Assembly: GCA_005281725.1 (NCBI GenBank)
Contig: SSBO01000001.1
Coordinates: forward strand, 10,308,251-10,372,250
Length of the DNA: 64,000 nucleotides
Source of the DNA: Wuchereria bancrofti
Lineage: Eukaryota; Nematoda; Chromadorea; Rhabditida; Onchocercidae
Reading direction: 5' to 3'
Each line of letters opens with the position of its first letter. Positions within the stretch are counted from its first letter, which is position 1. The notes below the pieces were generated by a model. That model was given only the letters and a program-made list of their open reading frames with translations, made no database searches and was not told the DNA's origin. Both the position numbers and the translations under genes were made by a program. Positions 24,666-43,488 of this stretch are shown here, piece by piece.

Positions 24666-25099
24666 TTTTTTGTTTAAATTCATTCACATGTGACAGTAAA
24701 AAAAAAAAAAAAAGAAGTAATTAAACTTTCAATGAAAAAAAAAAGTTATTGTTAAAAAAATGCATTTCATTGTAATCATTTGATAATAAATTTCAACTAT
24801 TCCAAATTTATGCATATTTTTTCTTTTGTAATTATTCTAGCAAAAAAAAAAAAAAAAAAAGCTTTTTTTCTTTCAATTTCAAATTTAAAACTGGTTTATC
24901 ATGTTTTTGTAATTATGTTTGAAAAACAAGAAAAAATAAAGTGAAAAAATGTTCCTGGAAAATTCTAGAAAAAAATTTTTTGTGCAATTAATTGCTGAAT
25001 GTTATCAAACTTTTTTTTTTTAACTTTCCTTTTTTTTTTTTTTTGAATACAAATTTCTTGAATGAATTACTTTCAGTGTTATTTTCATTTTTCAACATC
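24666..25099. other. Spacer between convergent genes
   Basis: About 430 bp between the stop codons of the DUF19-like gene (+) and the Cys-rich gene (-). A/T homopolymers; presumably holds both 3' UTRs. An AATAAA occurs at 24936-24941 on the plus strand. Confidence 0.5.
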
Positions 25100-28065
25100 T
25101 TATTTCGTTTCGAAAATTTGTACACGAGGACAGATACCAGTAAGTTGCCTGAAAAATTTTTTTTTTTTTTTTGTTTTTTGTTTTCTACTATAAAATTATG
25201 ATAATAAAAAATATTTCATTATAGTTTTTTTTTTATTTTTATTCAATATCTTAATCAAATGTTTATTTTTCCATTACTTTTTCATTAAATAAATGGTAGT
25301 TTGCAATTTCGTTAATAAATTGAAAATGAAAATTGTTTAATTTCATAATTGTTTTTGCAAAATATTAATAATTTATGATTTTTACTTAAGCTTTTCAATA
25401 TTCAACAATTTTTTTTTCAAAAAAAAATGTATTCAAAATAATTTTGAAAATTTTCATAAGACAGTTCATAATTTAAAAAAAAAAAATTCAACAATTAGAA
25501 TAGTTTTTTTTTCAATTTTTTAAAATGTTACAGAATTAAAAATTTCAATTCTTTTAAACAGGGAAAAGAATTGATCGTAATTTCTTTTTTTTTAGAATGA
25601 AAATAAATTAATATCTATATCTTAAAAATTATTATTAAAAGGTAAAAAAAATCGAATTTTCTCTCCATCAATCAGTTCCGTAAAAATTTTCCGTTGAAAA
25701 TGAATGATCAAACTATTTATTCTTTTCATTGCTTTTCAATTTGCATATTTATAGTTTGATTTATCTTTGTTAATTAATTAATTAATTAATTAATTAAGAA
25801 AAAAAAAAAACTTACCGGATGCCAGCTCTTTCAATGCAATAACAGAGATCCTGCATAGCTGCAGTTTGAAGTCCACTACGAAGAGAGCAAGTTTTAATTT
25901 TTTCTACCACAACATTATCAGATGGTAAATCAAGATTACAACTGCAAATAAAATATTATTAAATAAAAAAAAAAAAATAGCATTTCAATATTATATTTAA
26001 AATTAAAATTAAATTTGAAAAAAATTCAAATCAATGTTATAATGTTTTTTTTTTTTTGAAAATTTACAGATAATAAATATTCAAAAATTTGATCATTTAA
26101 ATTATAGTTTAAGAATATGAAATAGGGATTCATTAAATAGCTAATAATTTGAGAAATATTTATTTATTAATTTTTTTTTTTCGAGGAAATTTGGTTAATT
26201 TTATTCATTTATTTTGTAAATAAATTTATACCCTTCAGCGCATTTGTTTAATTTCTTTGTCATACATGATTGAAAACATTTAAAAAATCGTCTGCCTTGA
26301 GATAATAGATTGGTAACTTCTTCTGCTATTCCTAAAAAATTATTAACTAATTCTTTTGTTTCTTTTTTTTTATTTCAAATTTAAATGATAATTGAATATT
26401 TTATAATGAAAATCTTTGCAATTTTTATACCTAACATCCATTTCAAATGAGAAAGTGACAGTTACAAAAAAAAAAAAATGAAATTTTTTATCCTTTAACT
26501 TTTTTTCATTTATTTTTTTCTCTGAATAAGTATTTTCTTTTTTCCTTTTTTTTTTCTGAATTCTTAAATTATTTAAATGAAACAAAATGAATATGTTAAT
26601 GCTAATTTATCATCTAAATTTCATCCACTTATGTTCACTGTTTTGTTTGTTTGATAGATTCATATCTAAAATAGTAAATTTAGTAAACAAAAACAAAAAC
26701 AAAAAAAAAAAAGGAAATGAATGAATGAATAAATTGCTATTTACCCATTCTTTGTAATTGTTTATTAATTTCATTCATAGCTGCAATTTCAATACCCTTT
26801 GTATATCGTTTTTTTATCATTTTTGGTTGTCCTCGTGCGCATCTGAATAAGTATATAACTTACTTATAAAAAGTATAATTAGTATAAAAGTAAAAAGTTA
26901 AGAAAAATAAAGAATGAATAAAAAAAGTTAAAAATTTCACTTATCTTTTATCAGTTTTTTTTTTTTTGAAATTATCACTATCAATTTAATAGTTTCATTT
27001 ATCTTTTATCATTTTTCTTTTAAAATTATTATATTTCATCATTTCTAATTAATAATTTATTATCAATCTTGTCAACTACCACTGCTACTACTACTATGTC
27101 AAATTAATGTTTAGTAATATTTATTGTTATTTATCGATATGAATATTTAATTTTGAAAAAATTTAATTAAAAAAAAAAAGTAATAATAACTAACGCTTCA
27201 GGGAAGGAATCTTGGGAGCATTTCATAGCTTTATCGATAATTGGTTGTTTTTGTTGGAAGCAGCTACGAATTTGCTGATAATTACCGCCCATGGAAGAAA
27301 CAAATTTCTTAAAAAATGAAATTTTATCAATGAAAACAAAAATTGTGAGAGCAGAGAGAGAGAGAGAGAGAGAGTGAGAGAGAAAAAAAGAAAGAAAGAG
27401 GAGAAAAAAATTTATAAAATACTTGAAATAAATTAAATAGCAAATGTTAGAAAAATTTTCTAAATTAAAATAATTATTAATTATGTTCAAATTTTAATCA
27501 AAAGATTATTTCATAATTTTCATTCATATCTATAAATTATAACAAAATGCTAAATATAAGAAATTAAATAAATGATCATAATTTAAATTTTTAATAAAAT
27601 TTCTTTCATTTCATTTTTCGATTTTACAAATTGATCATTCATTTATTGATGGTATGAATTTTTTAAAGTATCTTTTAATTAATGATACCATTTATTAAAA
27701 ATATTGAAATACTTAATGAAAATCTAAAATATGTTATCGAATAAATTAAATTAAATTAAATTAAAGCGTTACAGTGATAAATTTAAATGGAACATATGAA
27801 AAAGAAAAGAAGGCAACAGTTTCAAGCAATGATCTTTGTAACATAATAAATCAATTAATTAATTAGTTAGTTAATTTAATTAATTAATTAAAAGAAAATT
27901 ATCAATTAAAATTACCTGACATTGATCAGCGCATGGTAAAACTGATTCCACTGCAATTTTTTTGCATGGTTCAATTTCATTGCATGTACATTGCCGTATT
28001 GTTTGTTGTCCATAAATTGTTTCAAATAATATTGCAATTATTAGTGGTACAATAAGGCGTCTCAT
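25100..28065 (-). CDS. Cysteine-rich secreted protein, nematode-type
   Basis: Six exons join in phase to 211 residues: 27916-28065, 27195-27307, 26745-26842, 26232-26331, 25816-25941, 25100-25148. Residues 1-19 are a signal peptide (MRRLIVPLIIAILFETIYG). The mature chain has about sixteen cysteines in short clusters: CTC, PCADQC, KCFQSC with a following KCAEGC, and LCYC near the end. Between clusters the chain is helix-like and basic. The pattern resembles nematode secreted Cys-rich families such as the CPG4-like domain, but I cannot confirm this. The last exon is only 49 bp and is supported by phase and a TTTTTCAG acceptor. It is convergent with the DUF19-like gene, another small Cys-rich secreted product, but the two do not look homologous. 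Confidence 0.75.
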
Positions 28066-28440
28066 TCTGATTTGATAATTTATATATTAAAATTTTTTAA
28101 ATTAAAGAATTGATTGAATTATAATAATGACAAACGAAAAAAAAAAAAATTGCACTTTAAAAAGATTTTTATTAGCATTAATTTAATAATTAAAAAGATT
28201 TGATGTAATTTGTTTTCATTTTTTTTTTTGTTGATGTTTAATTGTTAATTAAAAATTTTGCAAGCATTTAGTGTTAATATACCTAGTGATAATGAAAGGT
28301 CAAGGTTAAGAAAACAAAAAATTCTATATTTAAAATTTAATTTTATATTTTTAAAACATAAAAATTAAAAAGAAAAAAAAAAAGGAAAAAATAGAACGTA
28401 ATGATTGTTATCTTTCGTGATAAAAGCTTAAATCATTGTA

Positions 28441-28712
28441 CCGAAAAAAAAAAAAGCAATGAATGTTAATGAAAAATTTAAAAAAAAAAAAAAAAAAAAA
28501 GTAAATGTTAATGAAAAATTAAAAAAAAAGAAACCAATAAATGTTAATGAAAAATTAAGAAGAAAAACAATAAATGTAAATGAGAAATTAAAAAAAAAAA
28601 AAAAAAACAGTAAATGTTAATAAAAATTAAAAAAAAAAAAAACCAATAAATGTTAAAAGGAAAATTAAAAAAAAAAAAAAGACAATAAATGTTAATAAAA
28701 AATTAAAAAGGG
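28441..28712. repeat. A-rich tandem repeat, about 35-bp units
   Basis: About eight imprecise units of a long A-run followed by CAATAAATGTTAATGAAAAATT. Unit length varies because the A-run varies. Confidence 0.85.
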
Positions 28713-30193
28713 TCAAGGTTAAGATTTACAGAAAATTTCTCAATACAAATTTTAGTTTAAAATAAAATTATTTTGCCTTTTTGTAATCAAAATGGCATTG
28801 AAATGACTGTATAAGAAGACACCTTTATAAATGACTGATTTCTTTCTATATTTAACAAAAAAAAAATTTAAAAAGCTAGTTTTACTAAATAATTTCTTAC
28901 ATTTTCAATTGGTAAAATGAATGATAGATGAAAGGAAAAGTTTTTTTTTATGTAAAAAAAAAAAAATGAAATGTAAGTATAATTAAAATGTTATACCTAA
29001 GGGAAAAAGAAAAAAAAAAAGCGAGAAATGAATGTTATATTGAGAAAAAAAAAAAGAAGAAGAAAAGTGACAGGTCGTTCTTTATGAATATTTTTTTTTT
29101 ATGAAAATTAATGAACAAAACAAAAAAAAAAAAAAAAAAAGAAAGGAAGAAAGAAAGAAAAAAAAGATATTTGAAATGATCGAAAAATTTTTTGAACAGA
29201 AAACAAGGCAGAAAAAAAAAAAGTCCATTTGCAACTATTATTAATTAATTAATTGTGTTAATTTTTATTAAATTACAATTGTAATATGTTTTAAAAACAA
29301 ATCATTTTGAACATTTCACTTAGCAATAATTTTTGGTGCTATTACAAAATTTGTTTATAAATTTGGTATTAGAACAAAAATTTTGTTTTTTTTTTTTTTT
29401 TTTGATGAAATAGTTTAATTTTAAGAAATTTGATTATAATAGATAACTCATTAATTGTAAACAATCGAAATTAGTTTTTATCATACATATTTATTTATTT
29501 GTTTATTTATTTACATATTAATGAGAATAATGAAAATAACAAACGCATCAATTTTGTTGTCGAATTTTGACAATTTGAAAAAATTGTTTGTTCTTTTCAT
29601 TTTCGAATTACTTTTAATTTTTAATCAATATTACTTTAACTTGTTTAGATGGTAACAAACACTAGTTCAAATTTTAAAAAATAAAAATAAAAAACGAAAA
29701 AACCACTTATAAAAGTGATTTTCAATTGATATATCTCAAAATGATATAAGAAGAAAGGAAAATTATTTTGAAAATTTTTTATTATCATATCTTATTGAAA
29801 ACAAATTAGTGTGTAAATTATAAAAGAATGCAAATTTGTTAGATTGTTTAAAAAAATTAAATATTTTTTGAAATTATAACAATTTTAAAAAAATTATTAA
29901 AACTAAAACTATCTAAAATACCTAAAGTTAAAGTATTGTTCAAAAAACAAAAAAAGTTAGAGATTGTAGTAAGAAGTAAATCTAATGCAAAACAAATTTA
30001 TCACAGTGTTTTTTATTTAAATACTTTTGTAGTATTATTTTTACTTTCATAATTTTTTAATTAACATAAACACTAATTAATTAGGAACAAAAGTTGTCCC
30101 AAAATGATAAATAATATTTGATTGTTTGAATCAAATTGATCCATATCAATTGTTATGCATAGATTAAGCATAAATAATTTATTTTTTTGTTTA

Positions 30194-30575
30194 GACCGTA
30201 GCCTAAATTTCAAATATCTAATTTTTAACACTTTTTTTTTAAATTATAATCTAAATTTCAAATATTAACTTTTTAACACTTTTTTTTTAAATTATAATCT
30301 GAATTTCAAATATTAACTTTTTAACACTTTTTTTTAAAATTATAATCTGAATTTCAAGTATTAACTTTTTAACACCTTTTTTTAAATTATAATCCAAATT
30401 TCAAATATTTAATTTTTAACACTTTTTTTTAAATTATAATCCAAATTTCAAATATTTAATTTTTAACACTTTTTTTTAAAATTACAATCTAAATTTCAAA
30501 TATTAACTTTTTAACACCTTTTTTAAATTATAATCCAAATTTCAAATATTTAATTTTTAACACTTTTTTTTTAGA
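30194..30575. repeat. Tandem repeat with units of about 48 bp, eight copies
   Basis: Unit reads roughly AAATTATAATCTAAATTTCA then AATATTAACTTTTTAACAC and a T-run. Small differences (AATCTG versus AATCCA, ATTAAC versus ATTTAAT) define sub-families. Confidence 0.88.
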
Positions 30576-31763
30576 TCATAATCCAAAATTTCTAACAATT
30601 ACTCTCTTTTTTTGCATAAATTTTTTTTATCATTTACAATAGCTAATTAATAGTTAGTAGTTGAATATATTCATAAATTATTTTTACTATTTCATTAATT
30701 ATTACTTAATTGTTTGCTAATTAATTTTTAAAAGTAAATAAAAAAATTTACGAAATAAATTTTATTGATTGTTTATTAAAGTAATAAGAAAATGGTTGAC
30801 AGTTGGTAAATTAAATGCACAAAAATAGTAAATGTGAATTTTCACATTTCGAAATTTGTTATGTTTTTTTTTTTTTGTACTTTGATTAGTTTATAACAAA
30901 CGTTCTTTGCTTTTGTGATACGCTTCTTTTTTTTTTTTTTTTTTTTTGTTTTTTTTAAATTTTTTACAAATTTTATCAAAAAAAAAAAAAAAAATTGTTA
31001 CGGTTGTGATGATGTGATGAAATTCATGTAATTTCATCATTATTTGATATAAAAGTGTCAAAGTAATTAGCCCAAATTTATAAAAGAGCCCAGAAAAAGT
31101 TAACAGAGTTAATTTTTAGTTATACATAGCCATTTAGTATCAAAAATAAATTAGCAATATTTTTGTTGAAAAATTTTCTTTTTTTTTTTTTTTGGATGAT
31201 ATTTAATAATTTTCCTTCAATGATTTTCTTCAAATCGGCCATAATTTTGTCTCAAAAAATTTTTTAGTTATTTATTTTTTCTTTGATTTATTATTATTAT
31301 TATTATTTTATTAAAAATTTTAATGTAAAGTTATTCGTTAGATAATTTGAAAATTTTTGATTTGAAAAAAGAAAAAAAAAAAATCTTCAATTGTAAATAG
31401 CAAAACAAACTTTTCCATCTTCTTTTCTTTCTGTTTCCTTTTTTTTTTTTTTTTATTTCAAACAACGACCTTATTCCAGTTAAAAATTTGATGATCATTA
31501 ATATTTTATAAGTTCATTTTAAACTCAACCAAAAAAACAAAAAAAAAAAAAGGAGAAACGAAAACCTGATATTGCATTTGCAATTAAAGATTATAGAATT
31601 AATGATTTACTTGAAATTTCAAAATTTTTTGAGTAATTTGAAAAAAAAAAAAAAAGAAGTAGCAAGACAAATGATTGCTAAGATTTATTTTAAACAGATA
31701 ATGATAATAATAATAATTTATACATTTATTTTACATTAATCTTAACTTTACTAATTTTAGATT

Positions 31764-32870
31764 ATGAAATTAGAATTATTTAAAGAAGTTTTAAAACGTC
31801 AAATACCAATTGATATTGGTAAGCCAATATCAATGATAACATATCAGTTAGATCATCCAAAAAATTGTGGTGATCCATGGATTGGTGCCTATTCAAAACA
31901 TGGCTTTTGGTATAAATTTTCATTTGGTACCAATAATGATTATGAAAAGGTAAAAATTACTTTTAAATATTATTTTAAATATATCAAAAAAAAAAAAAGA
32001 TATAAATATATATTTTAAAAAAATATTAATTTAAAATATTTAAGTATATAATTTTTCAAAATTCATTAAGATTATTCAATTCAATAAAATACAATTATAT
32101 TTTAGCAATCAATAGCAATAAATATGAAATACGAAATTAAACTGATTTAATTTAATTTAATTTAATTTTTTTTTTTTAAATTTACAGATAGTTGCAAGAG
32201 CATATGATAGTGATTCATATAAAATGGATTATAATTCACTAAAAATATGGAAAACAATACCTAACTGTGATTGTCGATTTATTGTTGCTAAAAATCAAAG
32301 TAAAATATTTTCAATATTTTTTATTAAACTTTTTTTTTTTTTTTTTTTGCAAATGTAATATGAATAATTATTTTAAATTATTGATTAAAATTTCGTTGTT
32401 TTTTCTTCCTTTTTACACCTTCTTAGATTATTTTTAATATTTCTCATTAAATTTTATAAAAATTTTAGGACGATTTTGTCTTTTTTCTCTTTTTCTAAAA
32501 AAGCATTTTTTTTTCTAATTTTTTTATTTTCAACAAAAATGAATGTTTCATGTATGTTTTTATATCAACATATGAATTGAATACTTCTCTAATTCAAAAT
32601 TTATGATTCATTCAAAATTTCAAGATTAATTACTGACAAATTTATTAATTATCACTTTTTTTAATAATTCATTTATTTTGATTTTTTCTTCTCTTTCATT
32701 TTTCTTTTCTAATATTGCAAAAAAAAAAAATGTAATTAGTGAAAAAGTTATATTAAATTGTGATAATTAATAAAAATTGAATGGAAAAAGTGAAATTTTT
32801 ATTGCAAATAATAAATTTTCTTTTTTTTTTTTTTGCAAAAGAAAAAAATGACAAGAAAATGAGTTTTTTG

Positions 32871-32944
<74 letters not shown>

Positions 32945-35900
32945 AAATACGGATGAAAATGAAATGTTGATGAAATTTTTGAAAAATTATAAAAAAAAAA
33001 AAAAAACGAGAAATAATGCTAATAATAATAATAATGTTATCATCTATTTGTTTAATTATTTTAATTTACATTTAACTTAACACTATACCGTTTCATTGCA
33101 CTTATTTACTTTGTTTTTTTAATGTTTTTTATTTTTTATTTTTTTTTTTTTTTTTAAATAGGTGATGAACCACTTGGTAGCATAATAATTACTTATTGCA
33201 ATGATTTCGCAGTAATCGGTGTTTACTATGTGATTGAAGAGTATCGTCATTCGGGTATTGGATGTAAACTTTTTGACGAAGCATTAAAAAATGTTAATCA
33301 ACATCAAACAGTCATATTTCATTCAAGTAATTTTCACTTCCTTCTTCTCTTTTTTTTTTTTTTTTTTTTTTTTTAGCTTGAATAATTTGAAAAATAAAAA
33401 AGAGAAAATTGAAAGAAGAAATGAATTGAAAAATTTAAACAATAAGAAAAAAAAGTAAAATTAAAATATTTGAATATGTAAACATTAATGTAAACTTTTT
33501 TTTTTTTTTGTATATTTCGTTTTGTGAATGAAAAAGCAAAAGAAAAAAAGAAATTTCAAAAAATAAAATAGATAATAAGTAAAATGATTAGAATAAATTG
33601 ATATAAAGATTTTATATAATTATTGTTTAATTATTTAAGTAGGATAAATGATTTCAAAAATTTCTCGCTACTAAAATATTTATCAAAGTTTATGTTTAAT
33701 ATTACATATATATATTATTTTCATTTTTTTTTAGCATATTTGTTTTATCTTTTTCTTTTTTTTGAACCTTTTAATATTATTAATTAGATTTGATGAGCGA
33801 TAATTAAGCTTAAAAGAAGTTAAATTTCAATTTATATTTTAAAATGAATAAGACACATTTAAAAAATTGATAATTCGCAAGCTAATTAATCAAACATTTT
33901 GTCTCCTAAAAATTTTGAGCTGTTTTTTTTTTTTTTTTTCAATTTGATAATTCGTTAAATATTCACACTTCTTATTTATTTAGTGTCACATTTGGCTAAT
34001 AAATGTCATCGTTTTGGTTTGATGACAACATTCTCGCAACAATGGAAATTTGCTACATATGAAATTAGCAATCCATCAGCTTTTTCCACACTTCAAGTTT
34101 TTACTACTCAAAAATTATTCTCATTTATTTATTTAACAATTTCAATCAATTAATTATGATATTATTTGAAATGAATTAATTATATCAGTTCTTGCATGTG
34201 GAAATAATAATATTATTATAATATTATTTAAAAATCAATAATTGTGATTTTACTTGAAATAAATTAATTATACTAATTTCTGCATATAAAAATTATAATA
34301 TTATTATGATATTATTTGAAATGAATTAATTATATCAATTCTTGCATATGGAAATTATAATATTATTACGATATTATTCAAAAATTAATAATTATGATAT
34401 TATTTGAAATTGAATTAATTCTAACAAGAATTTTATGCTGTATATTGTAAATTTTTTAGAATGAAAAAATTACAATTATTCGATTTAACAATCTTTCGGA
34501 AGTTGAACTTATAGCATTGCTAAAATATGACAATAATGTGACACATTTGAAACGAGATAATTGGTTGAAGGAATGGTTTAAACAAGAAAATTTCAATACT
34601 TATGTGGCTTTTAAAGAAGTTTTTTCTTTTTTTAATTGCTTGAATTTTGAATTTTTTTTTTTAAATTTTTTGTTTTTTTTTTCTGACAAATTTTTAGGAA
34701 ATTTTTTTTTTCTCTTAGATATACTTTACGATAAGCTAAATATAATCGTAATTTTGTTTTTTAAAAATAATTTTGTTAATATAATTTTTAAAAATGAAAA
34801 CTTTTTAAAATATAATTTTATTGTTTTGCTAGAATGAAGTGATCGGATATGGTTGTTCAAGAGAGACAGCAGGTGGTTATGTATTGCCTATATTAATTGG
34901 ACCACTTTATGCTGATAATTTTGAAATTGCTAGTGCTTTACTTTATGCTACACTGAAAAAATACTATGTAAATTATTTAATTTATTTATTGAATATTTTA
35001 AAATTTTTTGTTTTTTAATCTTTTAAAAAATTTCAAATTTCATAGCAGAAATATTATTTTTTTTGTGAAAAACGAAAAAAAAAAACTGAAATTTTTAATT
35101 TATCCACTGATTAATTTTTTTTTTTCGAAAAACTTAAATTTTTTTAAATTTCATTATAGAAGTAATTAGCTCAAATATATATATTTGAAAGGGCTTTTTT
35201 TTTTGTGAAAAACGAAAAAAAAAAACTGAAATTTTTAATTTATCCACTGATTAATTTTTTTTTTTCGAAAAACTTAAATTTTTTTAAATTTCATTATAGA
35301 AGTAATTAGCTCAAATATATATATTTGAAAGGGCTTTTTTTTTTGTGAAAAAAAATTTGTAATTTTTGTTTGTCCTATGATTAATATTCTTTTTTCTTTT
35401 TTTAAAAAACTTAAAATTTTTTTAAAAATTTTGAATTTTATTACATAAATAATTGGCTCAATGTATCGCCATCCTATTTAAAAGCATTTTTTTTTGCTGC
35501 AAAAATTAAAATTTTTATTTCTGTAATTAATGATTAGATATGATGTTAGATGAAAATTTTGAAGTTTAATTTTCTTTTTTTTTTTCTCAAAATTATTTTT
35601 TTTTTCAGAATCCGGATGATGATTATGATTGGGATCCGGATATTTTTGCAATATATAGAAGGAATGTTTATTTTATAGTACCAAATGAAAATACTCAAAT
35701 GATAACATTAATGGAAAAATTAAAAGGTGAAACAGGAACACTTAAAAAAGAACGATTATTCTATATTGTAAGTATTTTTCATTTTCTATTAAATTATCAT
35801 TTTAATATTAAAAAAAAAAAAAAAAAAATAGCAAAAATTGTATTAAAAAGAAAAAAATTGTAATTTATTATTTATAAAGCTAAAAAATAGTTTATTAATT

Positions 35901-36806
35901 ATAAAATTAAAGTAATCTATTATTTATAAGAAATAAACGTTCAATAAAAGCTTTGCAAATTTGAAATGATAAATAAGAGAATAAAAAAAATTAATTTTGT
36001 TCATTTTATCATTTTTGATAAAATTTAATTTTGCTCACTAATTTTCAAACTTTCACATTTACCTTTTCATTCTTTAATTCATCTCTTCAAATAAACCTTC
36101 TTAAATACTCAAAAGCTTTTTTTGGACATATCAATAACAATTTGTTCATCAAAATTCACTTTTTTCTATTCCTCTCTCTCTCTCTTTCTTTTCTTCCTTC
36201 TCTCTTTCCCTCCCTCTCTCTTCCATTCTTTTCCTCTTTCTAATAAATTACAATGAACTAGGATGATTATTGCTGTGTTAACACCTCTTAATTTGCTTGA
36301 CATCTTTACAAATACGTCATAAAAACTCAACGTTAAGTGAGTGCTCACGTGATCCACGTAGGATCACGTGAAAATTATTCACCTAAATAGTTAATTACCA
36401 AAACAAAAAAAAAAAATGATGAAATTAATTTAAATACTATTCAATTACCTACAGTGTCATGGATATCTCTCTCTCTCTCTCCCTCTCCCTCTCTTCCATT
36501 TTAGAGAGTGAAAGGGAGGAAAACAGAGAAAAATTGAGAAACAATAGAGAAATTAAAATTTTTCTTAAACATTTGATTGAAAAAAAAAAAAAAAAATTTG
36601 CTTCCATATGTTATACCACTTGTAAATGCACCAAGAAATACAATTTAAATCATTCATTTAAGATTAATAATGTTTGTTAGGAATTCCGGAGCTAATATTT
36701 TAAATTAATTAACTTTTACTTTCAGACACAAACAACGAATAAACCGCCAAATGTTGATTTCAGTAAAATTTTTTCCGTTACCGATATGCATATGTCCGTT
36801 ATCTAA
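31764..36806 (+). CDS. GNAT-type N-acetyltransferase with nematode-style C-terminal domain
   Basis: Eight exons join in phase to 369 residues: 31764-31949, 32188-32299, 33162-33326, 33984-34096, 34460-34618, 34833-34967, 35609-35767, 36726-36806. The GNAT acetyl-CoA site (motif A) is visible at about residues 119-137: a GVYYVIEEYR beta strand followed by R128-H-S-G131-I-G133, matching R/Q-x-x-G-x-G/A, then helix CKLFDEAL. The second half (about 190-369) has its own GYGCSRETAGGYVLPILIGP and ALLYATLKKY segments, resembling a second acetyltransferase-like or DUF1248-type C-terminal domain known from nematode proteins. No signal peptide, so probably cytosolic. Substrate unknown. The start codon follows TTTTAG by three bases, suggesting trans-splicing. 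Introns hold a 140-bp duplication, a long poly-T tract and a perfect E-box hairpin. Confidence 0.82.
32877..32943. repeat. Long poly-T tract in acetyltransferase intron 2
   Basis: Two T-runs of roughly 28 and 36 bases separated by CCA. Length is likely unreliable in the assembly. Confidence 0.9.
35057..35340. repeat. Exact 140-bp tandem duplication in acetyltransferase intron 6
   Basis: The block starting TTTTGTGAAAAACG at 35061 repeats at 35201 with no difference seen, including T-runs and the ATATATATATTTGAAAGGGC end. A diverged third copy follows from 35341. It is either very recent or an assembly slip. Confidence 0.88.
36345..36371. promoter_or_regulatory. Perfect inverted repeat carrying two CACGTG E-boxes
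   Basis: TCACGTGATCC (36345-36355), loop ACGTA, then GGATCACGTGA (36361-36371): an 11-bp perfect stem. Each arm contains TCACGTGA, the E-box/M-box type sequence bound by bHLH factors of the TFEB/MITF class (HLH-30 in C. elegans). It lies in intron 7 of the acetyltransferase gene, about 350 bp before the last exon. Binding is inferred from the motif only. Confidence 0.6.
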
Positions 36807-37730
36807 TAATGTAAGAGCAATTAACGTCAGAAATATTTCCTTCCAATCACTAATTTAATTTAAACCAAAAATTTGTATTTTCATTTCACACATACTTTAA
36901 TTATATGAATAAAAGAGTGAAATGTTAAAAAGTTTGAATATACTTTCTTACTGAATCGATAATTCTCATTGTGATTTGATTATTTGAACAAGGACAAACG
37001 ACAATTTTAACTTACAAACAATTCAAATTATATGGTTAAGAAGCCATTTTTTCAGTAATTAATAGAATTTTCAAACTTTAATTTCAGGCTTTTATAAATT
37101 TGAGAAATTTTTGACCTTAAAATGCTTCAATATTTTTAAAATAGCAACTAGTGTAACAACCAAACCGAAACATTTATAACAAAAAAGCAAATGACCGGAA
37201 ACAAAAAACAATCACAAAGAAAATATCATAACCTAAAAAAAAATAAATCAACATAATTGGAAAGCCAACAGGTAAAAGTGCACATAGTAAATTTTGTAAC
37301 TAAAAGATTATCAATTTTAAAAAATCTCATATAATTAATATTTTATGTCAATTTAAGTGGCAATTTTCGAATTATCACTTAAATGAGTGTGTGTGTGTGT
37401 GAGTTGATAAGCTAATCCCTTGCTAAACATTTATCTCAAAAAGCCCATGCAATAATAAGATAATACATGATGAGCATTTAATAAAAATTGCTAAAATTAA
37501 ATAAAAACGAAATAAACAATTCTTAATTCAAATAATAAATTATTAGAGCCATGAAATAAGTTAAGGAAGACAGATAAATTATAATAGTGCTATGAGTTAT
37601 TACATTGTTGCATAAGTAATGCCGGAAATTTAGTTATTATTTATGAGCCAAGAGATAAAACAAAAAAGTGATGAAAGTTTTGTATCTCCCCAAGAAAAAT
37701 CACATCATCACAACAAATTTATTTCCAATT
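36807..37730. other. Spacer between convergent acetyltransferase and ABCE1 genes
   Basis: Holds both 3' UTRs; AATAAA occurs at about 36908 on the plus strand. A short (TG)n lies near 37388-37401. No gene seen. Confidence 0.5.

Positions 37731-43488
<5,758 letters not shown>

Larger units (their letters stand above)
28066..31763. other. Low-complexity intergenic region
   Basis: Divergent promoters of the Cys-rich gene (-) and acetyltransferase gene (+) must lie here. The interval is dominated by A/T homopolymers and two tandem arrays listed separately. No gene recognised. Confidence 0.55.

Noticed and set aside
36031..36357. Overlapping open frames on both strands
   Set aside because: Generated by a pyrimidine-rich (CT)n microsatellite inside acetyltransferase intron 7.
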